A DNA stretch of 64,000 nt from Hansschlegelia plantiphila (GTDB lineage Bacteria; Pseudomonadota; Alphaproteobacteria; Rhizobiales; Methylopilaceae): contig NZ_BSFI01000001.1 of NCBI RefSeq assembly GCF_027922265.1, positions 186,001 through 250,000 of the forward strand, given 5' to 3'. Positions 36,529-44,234 of the stretch are shown piece after piece. Every line of letters begins with the position of its first letter. Within the stretch, counting starts at the first letter, position 1. Under the pieces are notes generated by a model that was not told where the DNA came from, searched no databases, and worked only from the letters and a program-made list of their open reading frames with translations. The position numbers were made by a program, and so were the translations under genes.

Positions 36529-37232
36529 GCATGCATGAGGGACTGCGGGTGATCGTCACCGGCGCGTCGAGCGGCATCGGCCGGGCAGGCGCCGAGGCGC
36601 TGCATGCGGCCGGCGCCCGGGTCGTCGGGCTCGACGTCAGGCCGGTCGAAGCCGCGTTTCCGATGGTTCAGGCCGACCTCGCCGTCGAGGCGGAGGTCGT
36701 CGCCGCGATGGCGAAAGCTGCGACGACGCTCGGCGGGCTCGACGCGGTGGTGAACTCCGCAGGGCTCGATCTCGAGAGCCCGCTGTCGGCCTTCGATCTC
36801 GACGCCTTCGACTGGATGATCGCCGTCAACGTCCGTGGCGTCATCCTTGTCGCCCGCGAGGCGCTGAAGCATTTCGGCGCGGACGGCGGCCGGATCGTCA
36901 ACATCGCTTCCGAGCTCGGCTATCTCGGCCGCGCCGGCGCCTCCGGCTACTGCGCGACCAAGGGGGCGATCCTCGCGCTCACCCGCTCCTGGGCGCGCGA
37001 GCTTGCGCCGAAGGTGCTGGTCAACGCGGTGGCGCCCGGACCGATCGACACGCCTCTGCTGAACTTCGGAGCGATGACGCCCGAGCAGCAGTCGCTCGAG
37101 ACGCTCAACCCGATGGGCCGCATCGGCCGCGCCGAAGAGGTGGCGGAGGCGATCCTGTTTCTGACGAGCCGACGGACGACGTTCACGACTGGCCAATGCG
37201 TCAGCGTGGACGGCGGCGCGGCGATGCACTGA
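36522..37232 (+). CDS. Short-chain dehydrogenase/reductase 2
   Basis: This is a 236-residue classical SDR with TGASSGIG near residue 14 and the catalytic Ser, Tyr and Lys in NIASELG and SGYCATK. It overlaps the first SDR gene by 7 bases. The two SDRs differ clearly in sequence and so are not a recent duplication; they probably catalyse two separate redox steps of the same pathway. Confidence 0.92.
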   Translation: MVSMHEGLRVIVTGASSGIGRAGAEALHAAGARVVGLDVRPVEAAFPMVQADLAVEAEVVAAMAKAATTLGGLDAVVNSAGLDLESPLSAFDLDAFDWMIAVNVRGVILVAREALKHFGADGGRIVNIASELGYLGRAGASGYCATKGAILALTRSWARELAPKVLVNAVAPGPIDTPLLNFGAMTPEQQSLETLNPMGRIGRAEEVAEAILFLTSRRTTFTTGQCVSVDGGAAMH

Positions 37233-37244
37233 GGGGCTAAGAAC

Positions 37245-38018
37245 ATGGTCGACAGCGTTTTCATGGCCGAGCTGAGCTGGCCGGAATACGAGGCCAAGGT
37301 GAAGGCCGGCGCCACGGTCTTTCTTCCGCTCGGCGCGACCGAGCAGCACGGGCCGCACATGGCGATGAACGTCGACGTCGTGCTGCCGACAGGCGTGTGC
37401 GAACGTGTCGCCCGCGAGGTCGGCGGCCTCGTGGCGCCCTGCGTGCCCTATGGCTGCAAGTCGATGCCGCGATCGGGCGGCGGCGAGGCGTTTCCGGGCA
37501 CGACCAGCCTCGACGCGCACACCTTCTCGCTGGTGATCCGCGACATCATCCGCGGTCTCGGCCGTGACGGGGTCCGCAGGATCGTGCTCGTCATCGGGCA
37601 CTACGAGAACATGTGGCCCTCCGTCGAAGGGCTCGACCTCGGTCTTCGCGAGCTTCGCCGCGACGGGATCGTCGACATGGACGTGATGCGGCTCGAATAC
37701 TGGGACTTCGTGAAGCGAGAGACGCTCGACCGCCTGTTCCCGGATGGGTTCCCCGGCACTGAGCTGGAACACGCCAGCCTGCTCGAAACGTCGCTGATGC
37801 TTCTGCTGCGGCCCGAGCTCGTCGAAATGGACAAGGTCCCGTCCGACGGCCCGGCCAAGTTCCCGACTTACGACCGCTGGCCGACCCCGAAGGGTTTCGG
37901 CCCGGCGTCGGGCGTGCTCGCGGTGGCTCATGGATCCAGCGCCGAGAAGGGCCAGTGGCTGATGGACGATCACGTCAGCCTGATCTCGGCCGCCGTGCGG
38001 AAGGAATTCAACCTCTAG
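37245..38018 (+). CDS. Creatininase-family amidohydrolase, close to bona fide creatininase
   Basis: This is a 257-residue metal-dependent cyclic-amide hydrolase. All metal ligands known from Pseudomonas putida creatininase appear at matching spacing: E33 and H35 in ATEQHG, D44 in MNVDV, H119 and E121 in GHYEN. From memory of that enzyme, the shared stretches (SGGG..FPGTTSLD, the DIIR helix, GHYEN, and YWDFVK) are close enough to suggest true creatininase activity (creatinine to creatine), not only family membership. No creatinase gene lies nearby. Other creatininase-family functions, such as mycofactocin-linked or deformylase types, fit less well. It lies 12 bases after SDR2. Confidence 0.88.
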   Translation: MVDSVFMAELSWPEYEAKVKAGATVFLPLGATEQHGPHMAMNVDVVLPTGVCERVAREVGGLVAPCVPYGCKSMPRSGGGEAFPGTTSLDAHTFSLVIRDIIRGLGRDGVRRIVLVIGHYENMWPSVEGLDLGLRELRRDGIVDMDVMRLEYWDFVKRETLDRLFPDGFPGTELEHASLLETSLMLLLRPELVEMDKVPSDGPAKFPTYDRWPTPKGFGPASGVLAVAHGSSAEKGQWLMDDHVSLISAAVRKEFNL

Positions 38019-38036
38019 AACCTGAGGAGCTGCGCG

Positions 38037-39251
38037 ATGACCCGTTCGGTCCTTTCAGTCGAAGAGGTGCGGAAGGCGGTGTTCGAGGCGGCCGAGCTTC
38101 CGCTGTCGCGCGCCATCACCCTTCCGCCCGAGACCTATGTCGATCCGGGCTTCTTCGCCCATGAGGCGGACGCCGTGCTGTCGCGCGGCTGGATCTGCCT
38201 CGCCCATGTCAGCCAGCTGAAGAAGAGCGGCGACTATCTCCGGCTGGATCTGCTCGGCGAGCCGGTCGTCGTGATCCGCGGCCGCGACGGCGAGATCCGG
38301 GTGCTGTCGCGCGTCTGCCCGCATCGCGGCGCAGACATCCTGCATCCGGTGTTCGGCGGCCCCGAGGAGGGCAACGAGCCAATCCTCGTCTGCCCCTATC
38401 ACCGCTGGTCGTTCGAGGCGGACGGCGCTCTCAAGGGCTGCCCGGAGATGCAGAAGGCCGAGGGCTTCGACAAGAAGGACTGGAGGCTCAGCTCCTTCCG
38501 CTCCGAGATCTGGCAAGGCTTCGTCTTCGTCAACGTGTCGGGCGACGCCGCCCCGCTCGCCGAGCTCTACGCAGCCTTCGCCGACATGATCGCGCCGTGG
38601 GACACTGCCGAGATGGAGGTCGTGATCGAGCTGAAGTGGGACTGCGACTTCAACTGGAAGGTCATGGTCGAGAACTGGATCGAGTCCTACCACCACCTCG
38701 GCATCCATCATCAGACCCTCAACACGTCCATGCCGGCCGCGATGACGTGGACCGATCCCGAGCAGGGCCATTTCATCCGCTGCCACCTGCCATTCAACAA
38801 GAAGACGACTGAGAAGGTGATGGAGGCCGCGGCGAAGGACGCGGCGCTCGACGGCTTCAAGCCCGTCGCCGGCCTTCCGCTCGACCGCCAGCTGGAATGG
38901 GGGCTCTATCTTGGCCTGCCCTGCTTCATGCTGCTCACCGCGCGCGACCGGGTGATCTGGTACCGGCTGCTGCCCCAGTCGGAGGGTCGCTGCGCCCTGC
39001 TGACGACGACGCTCGTCACCCGGGCTGCGATGGCCGACCCCGACTTCGCCGAGACTGTCGCGGCGGAGACCACGATGCTGCGCGACTTCCACCTCGAGGA
39101 CATGCAGGTCAACGCCGCAATGCAGGCGGGCCTGCGGTCCTCGAAGGTGGTGCGCGGGCGTCTCAGCCATCTCGAAGAGCCGATCTGGCACATCCAGCGC
39201 TATCTGGCGCGGTCGCTCCGCGTCGCCGAACCAGCGAGTCCTTCCGTATGA
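38037..39251 (+). CDS. Rieske non-heme iron oxygenase alpha subunit
   Basis: This is a 404-residue aromatic-ring-hydroxylating-type oxygenase. The Rieske [2Fe-2S] ligands are C94/H96 (CPHRG) and C119/H122 (CPYHRW). The mononuclear iron site has H219 and H224 in SYHHLGIHH, with an Asp further on (LEDMQVN). The residue at the electron-transfer bridge position (ENWIESYHH) is Glu216, not Asp, a feature I associate with carnitine or betaine-type monooxygenases. It may N-demethylate or hydroxylate an amine. No reductase partner gene is in the window. It is 18 bases after creatininase and overlaps the next gene by 4. Confidence 0.92.
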   Translation: MTRSVLSVEEVRKAVFEAAELPLSRAITLPPETYVDPGFFAHEADAVLSRGWICLAHVSQLKKSGDYLRLDLLGEPVVVIRGRDGEIRVLSRVCPHRGADILHPVFGGPEEGNEPILVCPYHRWSFEADGALKGCPEMQKAEGFDKKDWRLSSFRSEIWQGFVFVNVSGDAAPLAELYAAFADMIAPWDTAEMEVVIELKWDCDFNWKVMVENWIESYHHLGIHHQTLNTSMPAAMTWTDPEQGHFIRCHLPFNKKTTEKVMEAAAKDAALDGFKPVAGLPLDRQLEWGLYLGLPCFMLLTARDRVIWYRLLPQSEGRCALLTTTLVTRAAMADPDFAETVAAETTMLRDFHLEDMQVNAAMQAGLRSSKVVRGRLSHLEEPIWHIQRYLARSLRVAEPASPSV

Positions 39252-40210
39252 ACGACGCCCCCCTCTTCCCCGAGCCGCTCGACTCCGGCTCCGTCCCGCG
39301 CTTCGCCGGCATGGCGACCTTCATGCGCCTGCCTGTCGCGAAGCCCGAAGATGTCGACATCGCGATCGTCGGCGTTCCGTTCGACATCGCGGTCACCAAC
39401 CGTCCGGGCACGCGCCACGGCCCGCGCGAGCTGCGCAACCAGTCGAGCCTGATGCGTCGCTATCACCATGTCACGGGCCGCTCGCCCTACGACCTCGTGC
39501 GGGTCGGCGACTGCGGCGACGCGCCGGTCCACCCGCTCGACCTGATGGAGAATCTCTCGCTGATCGAGGGCTTCTACCGCGAGATCACCGAGGCCGGCGC
39601 GATCCCGCTCACGGGCGGCGGCGACCACCTCATCACGCTGCCGATCCTGCGCGGGCTGAACAGAGGCGAGGCGGTCGGCCTCATCCAGTTCGACGCTCAT
39701 TCGGACACCTATGACGAGTTCTTCGGACAGAAATACAATCACGGGACGCCGTTCCGGCGCGGGATCGAGGAAGAGCTGATCGACCCCAAGCGCTTCGTGC
39801 AGATCGGCATCCGCGGCTCGATCGGCGACCCCAAGAACTTCGACTTCGCGAAGGCGGCGGGCGTCCGCACGATCTTCATGGAGGAGTTCGTCGCCCGCGG
39901 CGTCGACGACGTCATGGCCGAGGCGCTCGAAATCCTCGGGACCGCGCCGACCTACGTCACCTTCGACATCGACGGGATCGACCCCTCCCAGGCGCCGGGG
40001 ACCGGCACGCCCGAGATCGGCGGCTTCACGACCCGCGAGGCGCAGGCGATGGTCCGCAAGCTCGGCGGGCTGAACATCATCGGCGCAGACTTGGTCGAGG
40101 TCGCGCCGCCCTTCGACCCCTCGGGGCTGACCGCGATCACCGGCGTCACCATCATGTTCGAGGAGCTCTGCGTGATGGCGGACAGCCTGGCCGCGCGGAA
40201 GGCCGCCTGA
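39248..40210 (+). CDS. Ureohydrolase (agmatinase/arginase family) 1
   Basis: This is a 320-residue dinuclear-metal ureohydrolase. The metal ligands are complete: H127 (GGGDH), D149/H151/D153 (FDAHSD) and D240/D242 (FDIDGID). The family cleaves guanidino compounds to urea and an amine (agmatine, guanidinobutyrate, guanidinopropionate, guanidine, metformin). The substrate is not predictable from sequence. The ATG overlaps the Rieske stop (ATGA). It is followed 2 bases later by a second, divergent ureohydrolase. Confidence 0.93.
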   Translation: MNDAPLFPEPLDSGSVPRFAGMATFMRLPVAKPEDVDIAIVGVPFDIAVTNRPGTRHGPRELRNQSSLMRRYHHVTGRSPYDLVRVGDCGDAPVHPLDLMENLSLIEGFYREITEAGAIPLTGGGDHLITLPILRGLNRGEAVGLIQFDAHSDTYDEFFGQKYNHGTPFRRGIEEELIDPKRFVQIGIRGSIGDPKNFDFAKAAGVRTIFMEEFVARGVDDVMAEALEILGTAPTYVTFDIDGIDPSQAPGTGTPEIGGFTTREAQAMVRKLGGLNIIGADLVEVAPPFDPSGLTAITGVTIMFEELCVMADSLAARKAA

Positions 40211-40212
40211 CC

Positions 40213-41184
40213 ATGGCTCACGGTTATGAGGGCGGACGGCTCGACCTGCCGTTCGTCGGCGTCGCGACTTTCGGAAAATATCCTCTGGTCCTCGACTGGG
40301 ATGCGATCGACGCCGACGTCTGCATCCTCGGCGCGCCGTTCGACCTTGGCACGCAGTGGCGCTCCGGGGCGCGCTCGGGGCCGCGGGCGATCCGCGAGGC
40401 GTCGACCCTGTTCGCGTTCGGGCACGCCGGGGCCTACGACCACGAGGACGACGTCGTCTACCTCTCGGCCGAGACCACGCGGATCGTCGACATCGGCGAC
40501 GCCGACATGATCCACACCGACACCGCCCAGAGCCACGCCAACATCGAGCTCGGCGTCCGGAAGATCCTGAAGGCCGGCGCGCTTCCGGTGGTGATGGGCG
40601 GCGACCACTCGGTCAACATCCCCTGCGTCGCCGCGTTCTCGGACGAAGACCCGATCCATCTCGTCCAGTTCGACGCCCATCTCGACTTCGTCGACGAGCG
40701 CCACGGCGTCCGCTACGGGCACGGCAGCCCGATGCGCCGCGCGGCCGAGCGGCCTTACGTCACCGGCCTCACCCAGCTCGGCATCCGCAACGTCTCCTCG
40801 ACCGCTCGCGAAGGCTACGAGGACGCCCGCGCCATGGGCAGCGACATCCTCTCGGTGCGCCAGATCCGCAAGCTCGGGACCGACGCGGTGCTCGCCCGCA
40901 TTCCCGAAGGCGCGCGCTATTACGCCACGATCGACATCGACGGCTTCGACCCCTCGATCGCGCCGGGCACCGGCACGCCGAGCCATGGCGGGTTCGCCTA
41001 TTACGAGGTGCTGGAGCTGCTCGACGGGTTGGCGAAGCGCGGGACGATCGTCGGCGTCGACCTCGTCGAGGTGGCGCGCGAATACGATCCGGCTGGCGTC
41101 ACCTCGATCCTCGCCGCGCAAATCCTGCTCAACCTGATCGGCCGCGTGCTGCACCAGAAGACGATCCGCGACCCGCGGCGCTGA
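40213..41184 (+). CDS. Ureohydrolase (agmatinase/arginase family) 2
   Basis: This is a 323-residue ureohydrolase, again with complete metal ligands: H132 (GGDHS), D154/H156/D158 (FDAHLD) and D241/D243 (IDIDGFD). It differs strongly from its neighbour in the N-terminal substrate loops, so this is not a recent tandem copy. Adjacent ureohydrolase pairs are known to form a heteromeric enzyme in metformin hydrolase (MfmAB), but there one subunit lacks metal ligands, unlike here. It is the last gene of the operon. Confidence 0.93.
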   Translation: MAHGYEGGRLDLPFVGVATFGKYPLVLDWDAIDADVCILGAPFDLGTQWRSGARSGPRAIREASTLFAFGHAGAYDHEDDVVYLSAETTRIVDIGDADMIHTDTAQSHANIELGVRKILKAGALPVVMGGDHSVNIPCVAAFSDEDPIHLVQFDAHLDFVDERHGVRYGHGSPMRRAAERPYVTGLTQLGIRNVSSTAREGYEDARAMGSDILSVRQIRKLGTDAVLARIPEGARYYATIDIDGFDPSIAPGTGTPSHGGFAYYEVLELLDGLAKRGTIVGVDLVEVAREYDPAGVTSILAAQILLNLIGRVLHQKTIRDPRR

Positions 41185-41431
41185 AACTGCGTCGCAGGTC
41201 CGGGTTCCACGCGTGGCGCGACGATTGCGGGGGCTTTTCGAGTCGACCGCGTAGTGCGCGTCGGTTTCGGGCATTTCGGCCGAGGCCACGAGAGCGACCC
41301 GCCGGACGACGTCTCCGGCGCGGCGCGCAACCAATCGGCGCGACGAAACGTATCTCCGGGAGTATGATCCACCGTGATGGACGCATACTTGTGATGGAAA
41401 GGCGACGCCAGATCGCCTGCCGGAGGATGAC

Positions 41432-42238
41432 ATGATCAAGCTGACCATCCGCGCCGCGGCGCTCGCGACCGCCGCGGCTCTGACCATCGGAGCGGCGAGC
41501 GCCGCTGACGACGCAGCCGAGCGCGAGGCGCGCTGGAGCGATCTACGCCAGAGCGTGTTCGGCGACCGCAAGGTCGAGCAGGCCGATCTGCTGTCTCTCG
41601 ACACGCCGGTGCGCGCCGAGGACGCCGCGCTGGTGCCGGTCACGATCCAGACGGCGGATCCTTCGGCGATCAAGTCCACCACGCTCATCATCGACGACAA
41701 CCCGTCTCCGGTCGCAGCCAAGGTGACCTTCGGCCCGGCCGGCGATCCGAGCGTCATGAAGCTGCGGGTGCGGGTGAACACCTACACCAACATCCACGCC
41801 GTCGCGGAGACCAATGACGGCCGCCTTGTCGAGACCACCAAGTTCGTGAAGGCGAGCGGCGGCTGCTCGGCGCCGGTCGGCGCGAGCGACGAAGAGGCGA
41901 TGAAGGGCATGGGCGAGATCCGGCTCCGCGTCCGGGATGACGTGACGCCGGGCAAGACCGCCACCGCCACGCTGATGATCCGCCATCCGAATTTCTCGGG
42001 CATGCAGATGGATCAATTGACCCGCGCCTACACGCCGGCGCGCTACCTCAAGACCATCAAGGTGACTTACAACGACAAGGACGTGTTCACGCTCGACGGC
42101 GACATCTCGATCTCGTCCAACCCGGTCATCGAGTTCGGCTTCAGGCCCGACGCCAAGGGCCAGATCAAGGTTGCGGCGACCGACACCGACGATGGGCGCT
42201 GGGAAAAGACCTTCGACGTCCCGACCCAGTCGAACTGA
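41432..42238 (+). CDS. Quinoprotein dehydrogenase-associated SoxYZ-like carrier protein
   Basis: This is a 268-residue periplasmic protein with a signal peptide (1-24), a SoxY-like domain (about 35-160, with a cysteine in GGCSAP) and a SoxZ-like domain (about 165-265, with MIRHPNFSG and the conserved DGDISISSNP strand). In Sox systems SoxYZ carries sulfur intermediates on a cysteine. This fused form is known from genomes with PQQ-dependent alcohol dehydrogenases, and its role is not established. A GGAGGATGAC sequence directly precedes the ATG. It starts a four-gene unit with a CXXXCW protein, a thioredoxin and a CcdA-like transporter. Confidence 0.9.
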   Translation: MIKLTIRAAALATAAALTIGAASAADDAAEREARWSDLRQSVFGDRKVEQADLLSLDTPVRAEDAALVPVTIQTADPSAIKSTTLIIDDNPSPVAAKVTFGPAGDPSVMKLRVRVNTYTNIHAVAETNDGRLVETTKFVKASGGCSAPVGASDEEAMKGMGEIRLRVRDDVTPGKTATATLMIRHPNFSGMQMDQLTRAYTPARYLKTIKVTYNDKDVFTLDGDISISSNPVIEFGFRPDAKGQIKVAATDTDDGRWEKTFDVPTQSN

Positions 42239-42248
42239 GGTGGCCCCC

Positions 42249-42830
42249 ATGCGTGGCGTCGTAATCGCGGCCGTCGTCGCGGCGGCGTTCGCTTTCGCCG
42301 CGCAGGCCGGCGGGCCGGGCTCCGCGCCCGAGCCGGACGGCCTGTGGCGGGGCGCCCTAGCCGGCTACACGCCTTCCACGCTCAAAGGGGCGACGGTGGT
42401 CGACGCCGCCGCCGTGGCGCGCCTGGTCGACAAGGGCGACGCGCTGCTGCTCGACGTCGGCCCGGCCGACCGCAAGCCGGAGACCTTGCCTGAGACGGCG
42501 CTCTGGCGTCCCCAGCACCGCTCGATCCCCGGCGCGGTCTGGCTTCCCGGAGCTGGCCCTGGGGACCTGCCGCCCGAGCAGGAGGCTGCTCTCAAGGCCC
42601 GGATCGTGACTCTCGCCGACGGAGACCTCCGCCGCCCGGTCGTCACCTTCTGCAAGCCGGACTGCTGGGGCAGCTGGAACCTCGGCAAACGGCTTCTCGG
42701 CTGGGGCTTCACCAGCGTCCACTGGTTCCCGGGGGGGATCAACGGATGGCTGGAGGCGGACCGGCCTTCCACGGTCGTCAGGACCGATCCGGACTGGGAA
42801 GCGGCGACCAAGCCTCCGGCCGATCGGTGA
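42249..42830 (+). CDS. PQQ-catabolism-associated CXXCW-type rhodanese-like protein
   Basis: This is a 193-residue periplasmic protein with a signal peptide (1-20), then a rhodanese-like fold whose conserved signature here is CKPDCWGSWN (near residue 137). Relatives are named for a CxxCW motif and for co-occurrence with PQQ-dependent alcohol metabolism; in this copy three residues separate the cysteines. It probably exchanges thiols or sulfane sulfur with the SoxYZ carrier. GAGGTG lies just upstream of the ATG. It is 10 bases after the SoxYZ gene. Confidence 0.88.
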   Translation: MRGVVIAAVVAAAFAFAAQAGGPGSAPEPDGLWRGALAGYTPSTLKGATVVDAAAVARLVDKGDALLLDVGPADRKPETLPETALWRPQHRSIPGAVWLPGAGPGDLPPEQEAALKARIVTLADGDLRRPVVTFCKPDCWGSWNLGKRLLGWGFTSVHWFPGGINGWLEADRPSTVVRTDPDWEAATKPPADR

Positions 42831-43243
42831 GCGCGGGCGGGACGGCCTGCGCGGCGTTCTCGCGGCGGACGCTGTTGCTGGTCTGCGCCACCGTGCTCGG
42901 CTCGGCCTCCGCCGCCCTCGCCGCGCCGCCGGCGCCGTTCTCGGCTGCGGCGTTCGACGCGGCCGTGGTCGCCGGCGGACCCGTGCTCGTCCATATCAGC
43001 GCGCCGTGGTGCCCGATCTGCAGAGCGCAGAAGCCGATCGTCGCGAAGCTGCTCGCCGAGCCGCGCTTCGGGGCGATGACCGCGTTCGATATCGACTTCG
43101 ACGCCGACAAGGCCGACGTCCGCAAGGTCGGCGCACAGCTCCAGAGCACGCTGATCGTCTACAGCCGCGGCAGGGAGGTCGGCCGTTCGGTCGGCGAGCC
43201 CCAGCCGGAGTGGATCGAGGATCTGCTCGAAAAGGCGCTTTGA
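42827..43243 (+). CDS. Secreted thioredoxin-like protein
   Basis: This is a 138-residue protein with an N-terminal export signal (about residues 13-33, ending AALA) and a thioredoxin fold with the redox motif WCPIC (near residues 62-66). It probably supplies or accepts electrons for the two proteins upstream, and is itself served by the downstream CcdA-like membrane protein. The GTG start overlaps the previous stop (GTGA). A longer in-frame start at 42746 lies inside the upstream gene. Confidence 0.88.
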   Translation: MSAGGTACAAFSRRTLLLVCATVLGSASAALAAPPAPFSAAAFDAAVVAGGPVLVHISAPWCPICRAQKPIVAKLLAEPRFGAMTAFDIDFDADKADVRKVGAQLQSTLIVYSRGREVGRSVGEPQPEWIEDLLEKAL

Positions 43244-43252
43244 GCCAAGGCG

Positions 43253-43972
43253 ATGACCAGCGCCCTCGCCTTCGCCCTGCTGGCTGGCCTGCTTTCGATC
43301 CTGTCGCCCTGCGTGCTGCCGATCGCGCCGCTCGTGATGGGCGCGGCCGCCTCCGGGCGCCGCTTTGGACCGCTGGCGCTCGCATGCGGGCTCGCGCTCT
43401 CCTTCGTCGCGATCGGGCTGTTCGTCGCGACGATCGGTTTCTCGATCGGTCTCGACGGCGACGTCTTCCGGGCGGTCGCGGCGGCGCTGATGATCGCCTT
43501 CGGCGTCGTTCTGCTGCTGCCTGCGGCCCAGGCGCGCTTTGCGCTCGCCGCGGGGCCGGTCGCGGGATGGGCCGGACGGCGGCTCGACCGTGCGCCGCGC
43601 TCCGGGCTTCTCGGCCAGTTCGGAGCGGGCGCCCTGCTCGGCGCCGTGTGGGCGCCCTGCGTCGGCCCGACGCTGGGCGCGGCGTCGGTGCTCGCGGCCC
43701 GCGGCGAGAATCTCGGAAGCGTCGCGCTGGTCATGACAGCCTTCGGGATCGGCGCCGCCCTGCCGCTGCTCGCGATCGGCGCGCTCTCCCGGCGGACGCT
43801 CACGCGCTGGCGGCCCCGGTTGGCGCAGGCGGGACGAAGCGGCAAGGCGCTGTTCGGCGCGCTGCTGATCCTTGTCGGCGCAGGCGTGCTGACGGGAACC
43901 GACAAGACGATCGAGACCGCGCTCGTCGAGGCTTCGCCGGACTGGCTCACCGCGCTGACGACACGGTTCTAA
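43253..43972 (+). CDS. CcdA/DsbD-type thiol-electron transporter
   Basis: This is a 239-residue membrane protein with about six helices and the paired redox cysteines expected of CcdA: SPCVLPIAP in helix 1 and APCVGPTLG in the fourth helix. It carries reducing equivalents from cytoplasmic thioredoxin across the membrane, most likely to the periplasmic thioredoxin encoded just upstream. It ends the SoxYZ-CXXXCW-Trx-CcdA unit. Confidence 0.92.
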   Translation: MTSALAFALLAGLLSILSPCVLPIAPLVMGAAASGRRFGPLALACGLALSFVAIGLFVATIGFSIGLDGDVFRAVAAALMIAFGVVLLLPAAQARFALAAGPVAGWAGRRLDRAPRSGLLGQFGAGALLGAVWAPCVGPTLGAASVLAARGENLGSVALVMTAFGIGAALPLLAIGALSRRTLTRWRPRLAQAGRSGKALFGALLILVGAGVLTGTDKTIETALVEASPDWLTALTTRF

Positions 43973-44051
43973 TCGAAGGCCGAAGCACGCCCCCGGAGCG
44001 AGGTCGCCCTTAAGTTGAACAAACGCTCGTCCCAAAGTTTTGCTAAATTTC

Positions 44052-44069
44052 ATCTCGCAACTGCGAGAT
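44052..44069. promoter_or_regulatory. Inverted repeat upstream of CoA-transferase gene
   Basis: A perfect 7-base dyad ATCTCGC-AACT-GCGAGAT lies in an AT-richer patch 165 bases before the CoA-transferase start. It could be an operator for a fatty-acid or CoA-ester responsive regulator. No specific regulator family is assigned. Confidence 0.4.
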
Positions 44070-44234
44070 AGACGCGGCATCCCGCCACTACGACATTGGC
44101 GGCATTGCGGAAACCGCGGTCGGTATCCTACGCTTCGTCATCACGTTACATGCAAGACCAACCCGGCTTGGCATGCCATTGCGCTTCCTCGCAGTCTCAT
44201 TGCGGGAGAAGCCGGGCGGAGGAACTTCCGGCAG

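Noticed and set aside
39248..41184. Direct assignment of the ureohydrolase pair as metformin hydrolase
   Set aside because: Both proteins keep full metal ligands, unlike MfmAB, and sequence alone does not fix the substrate.
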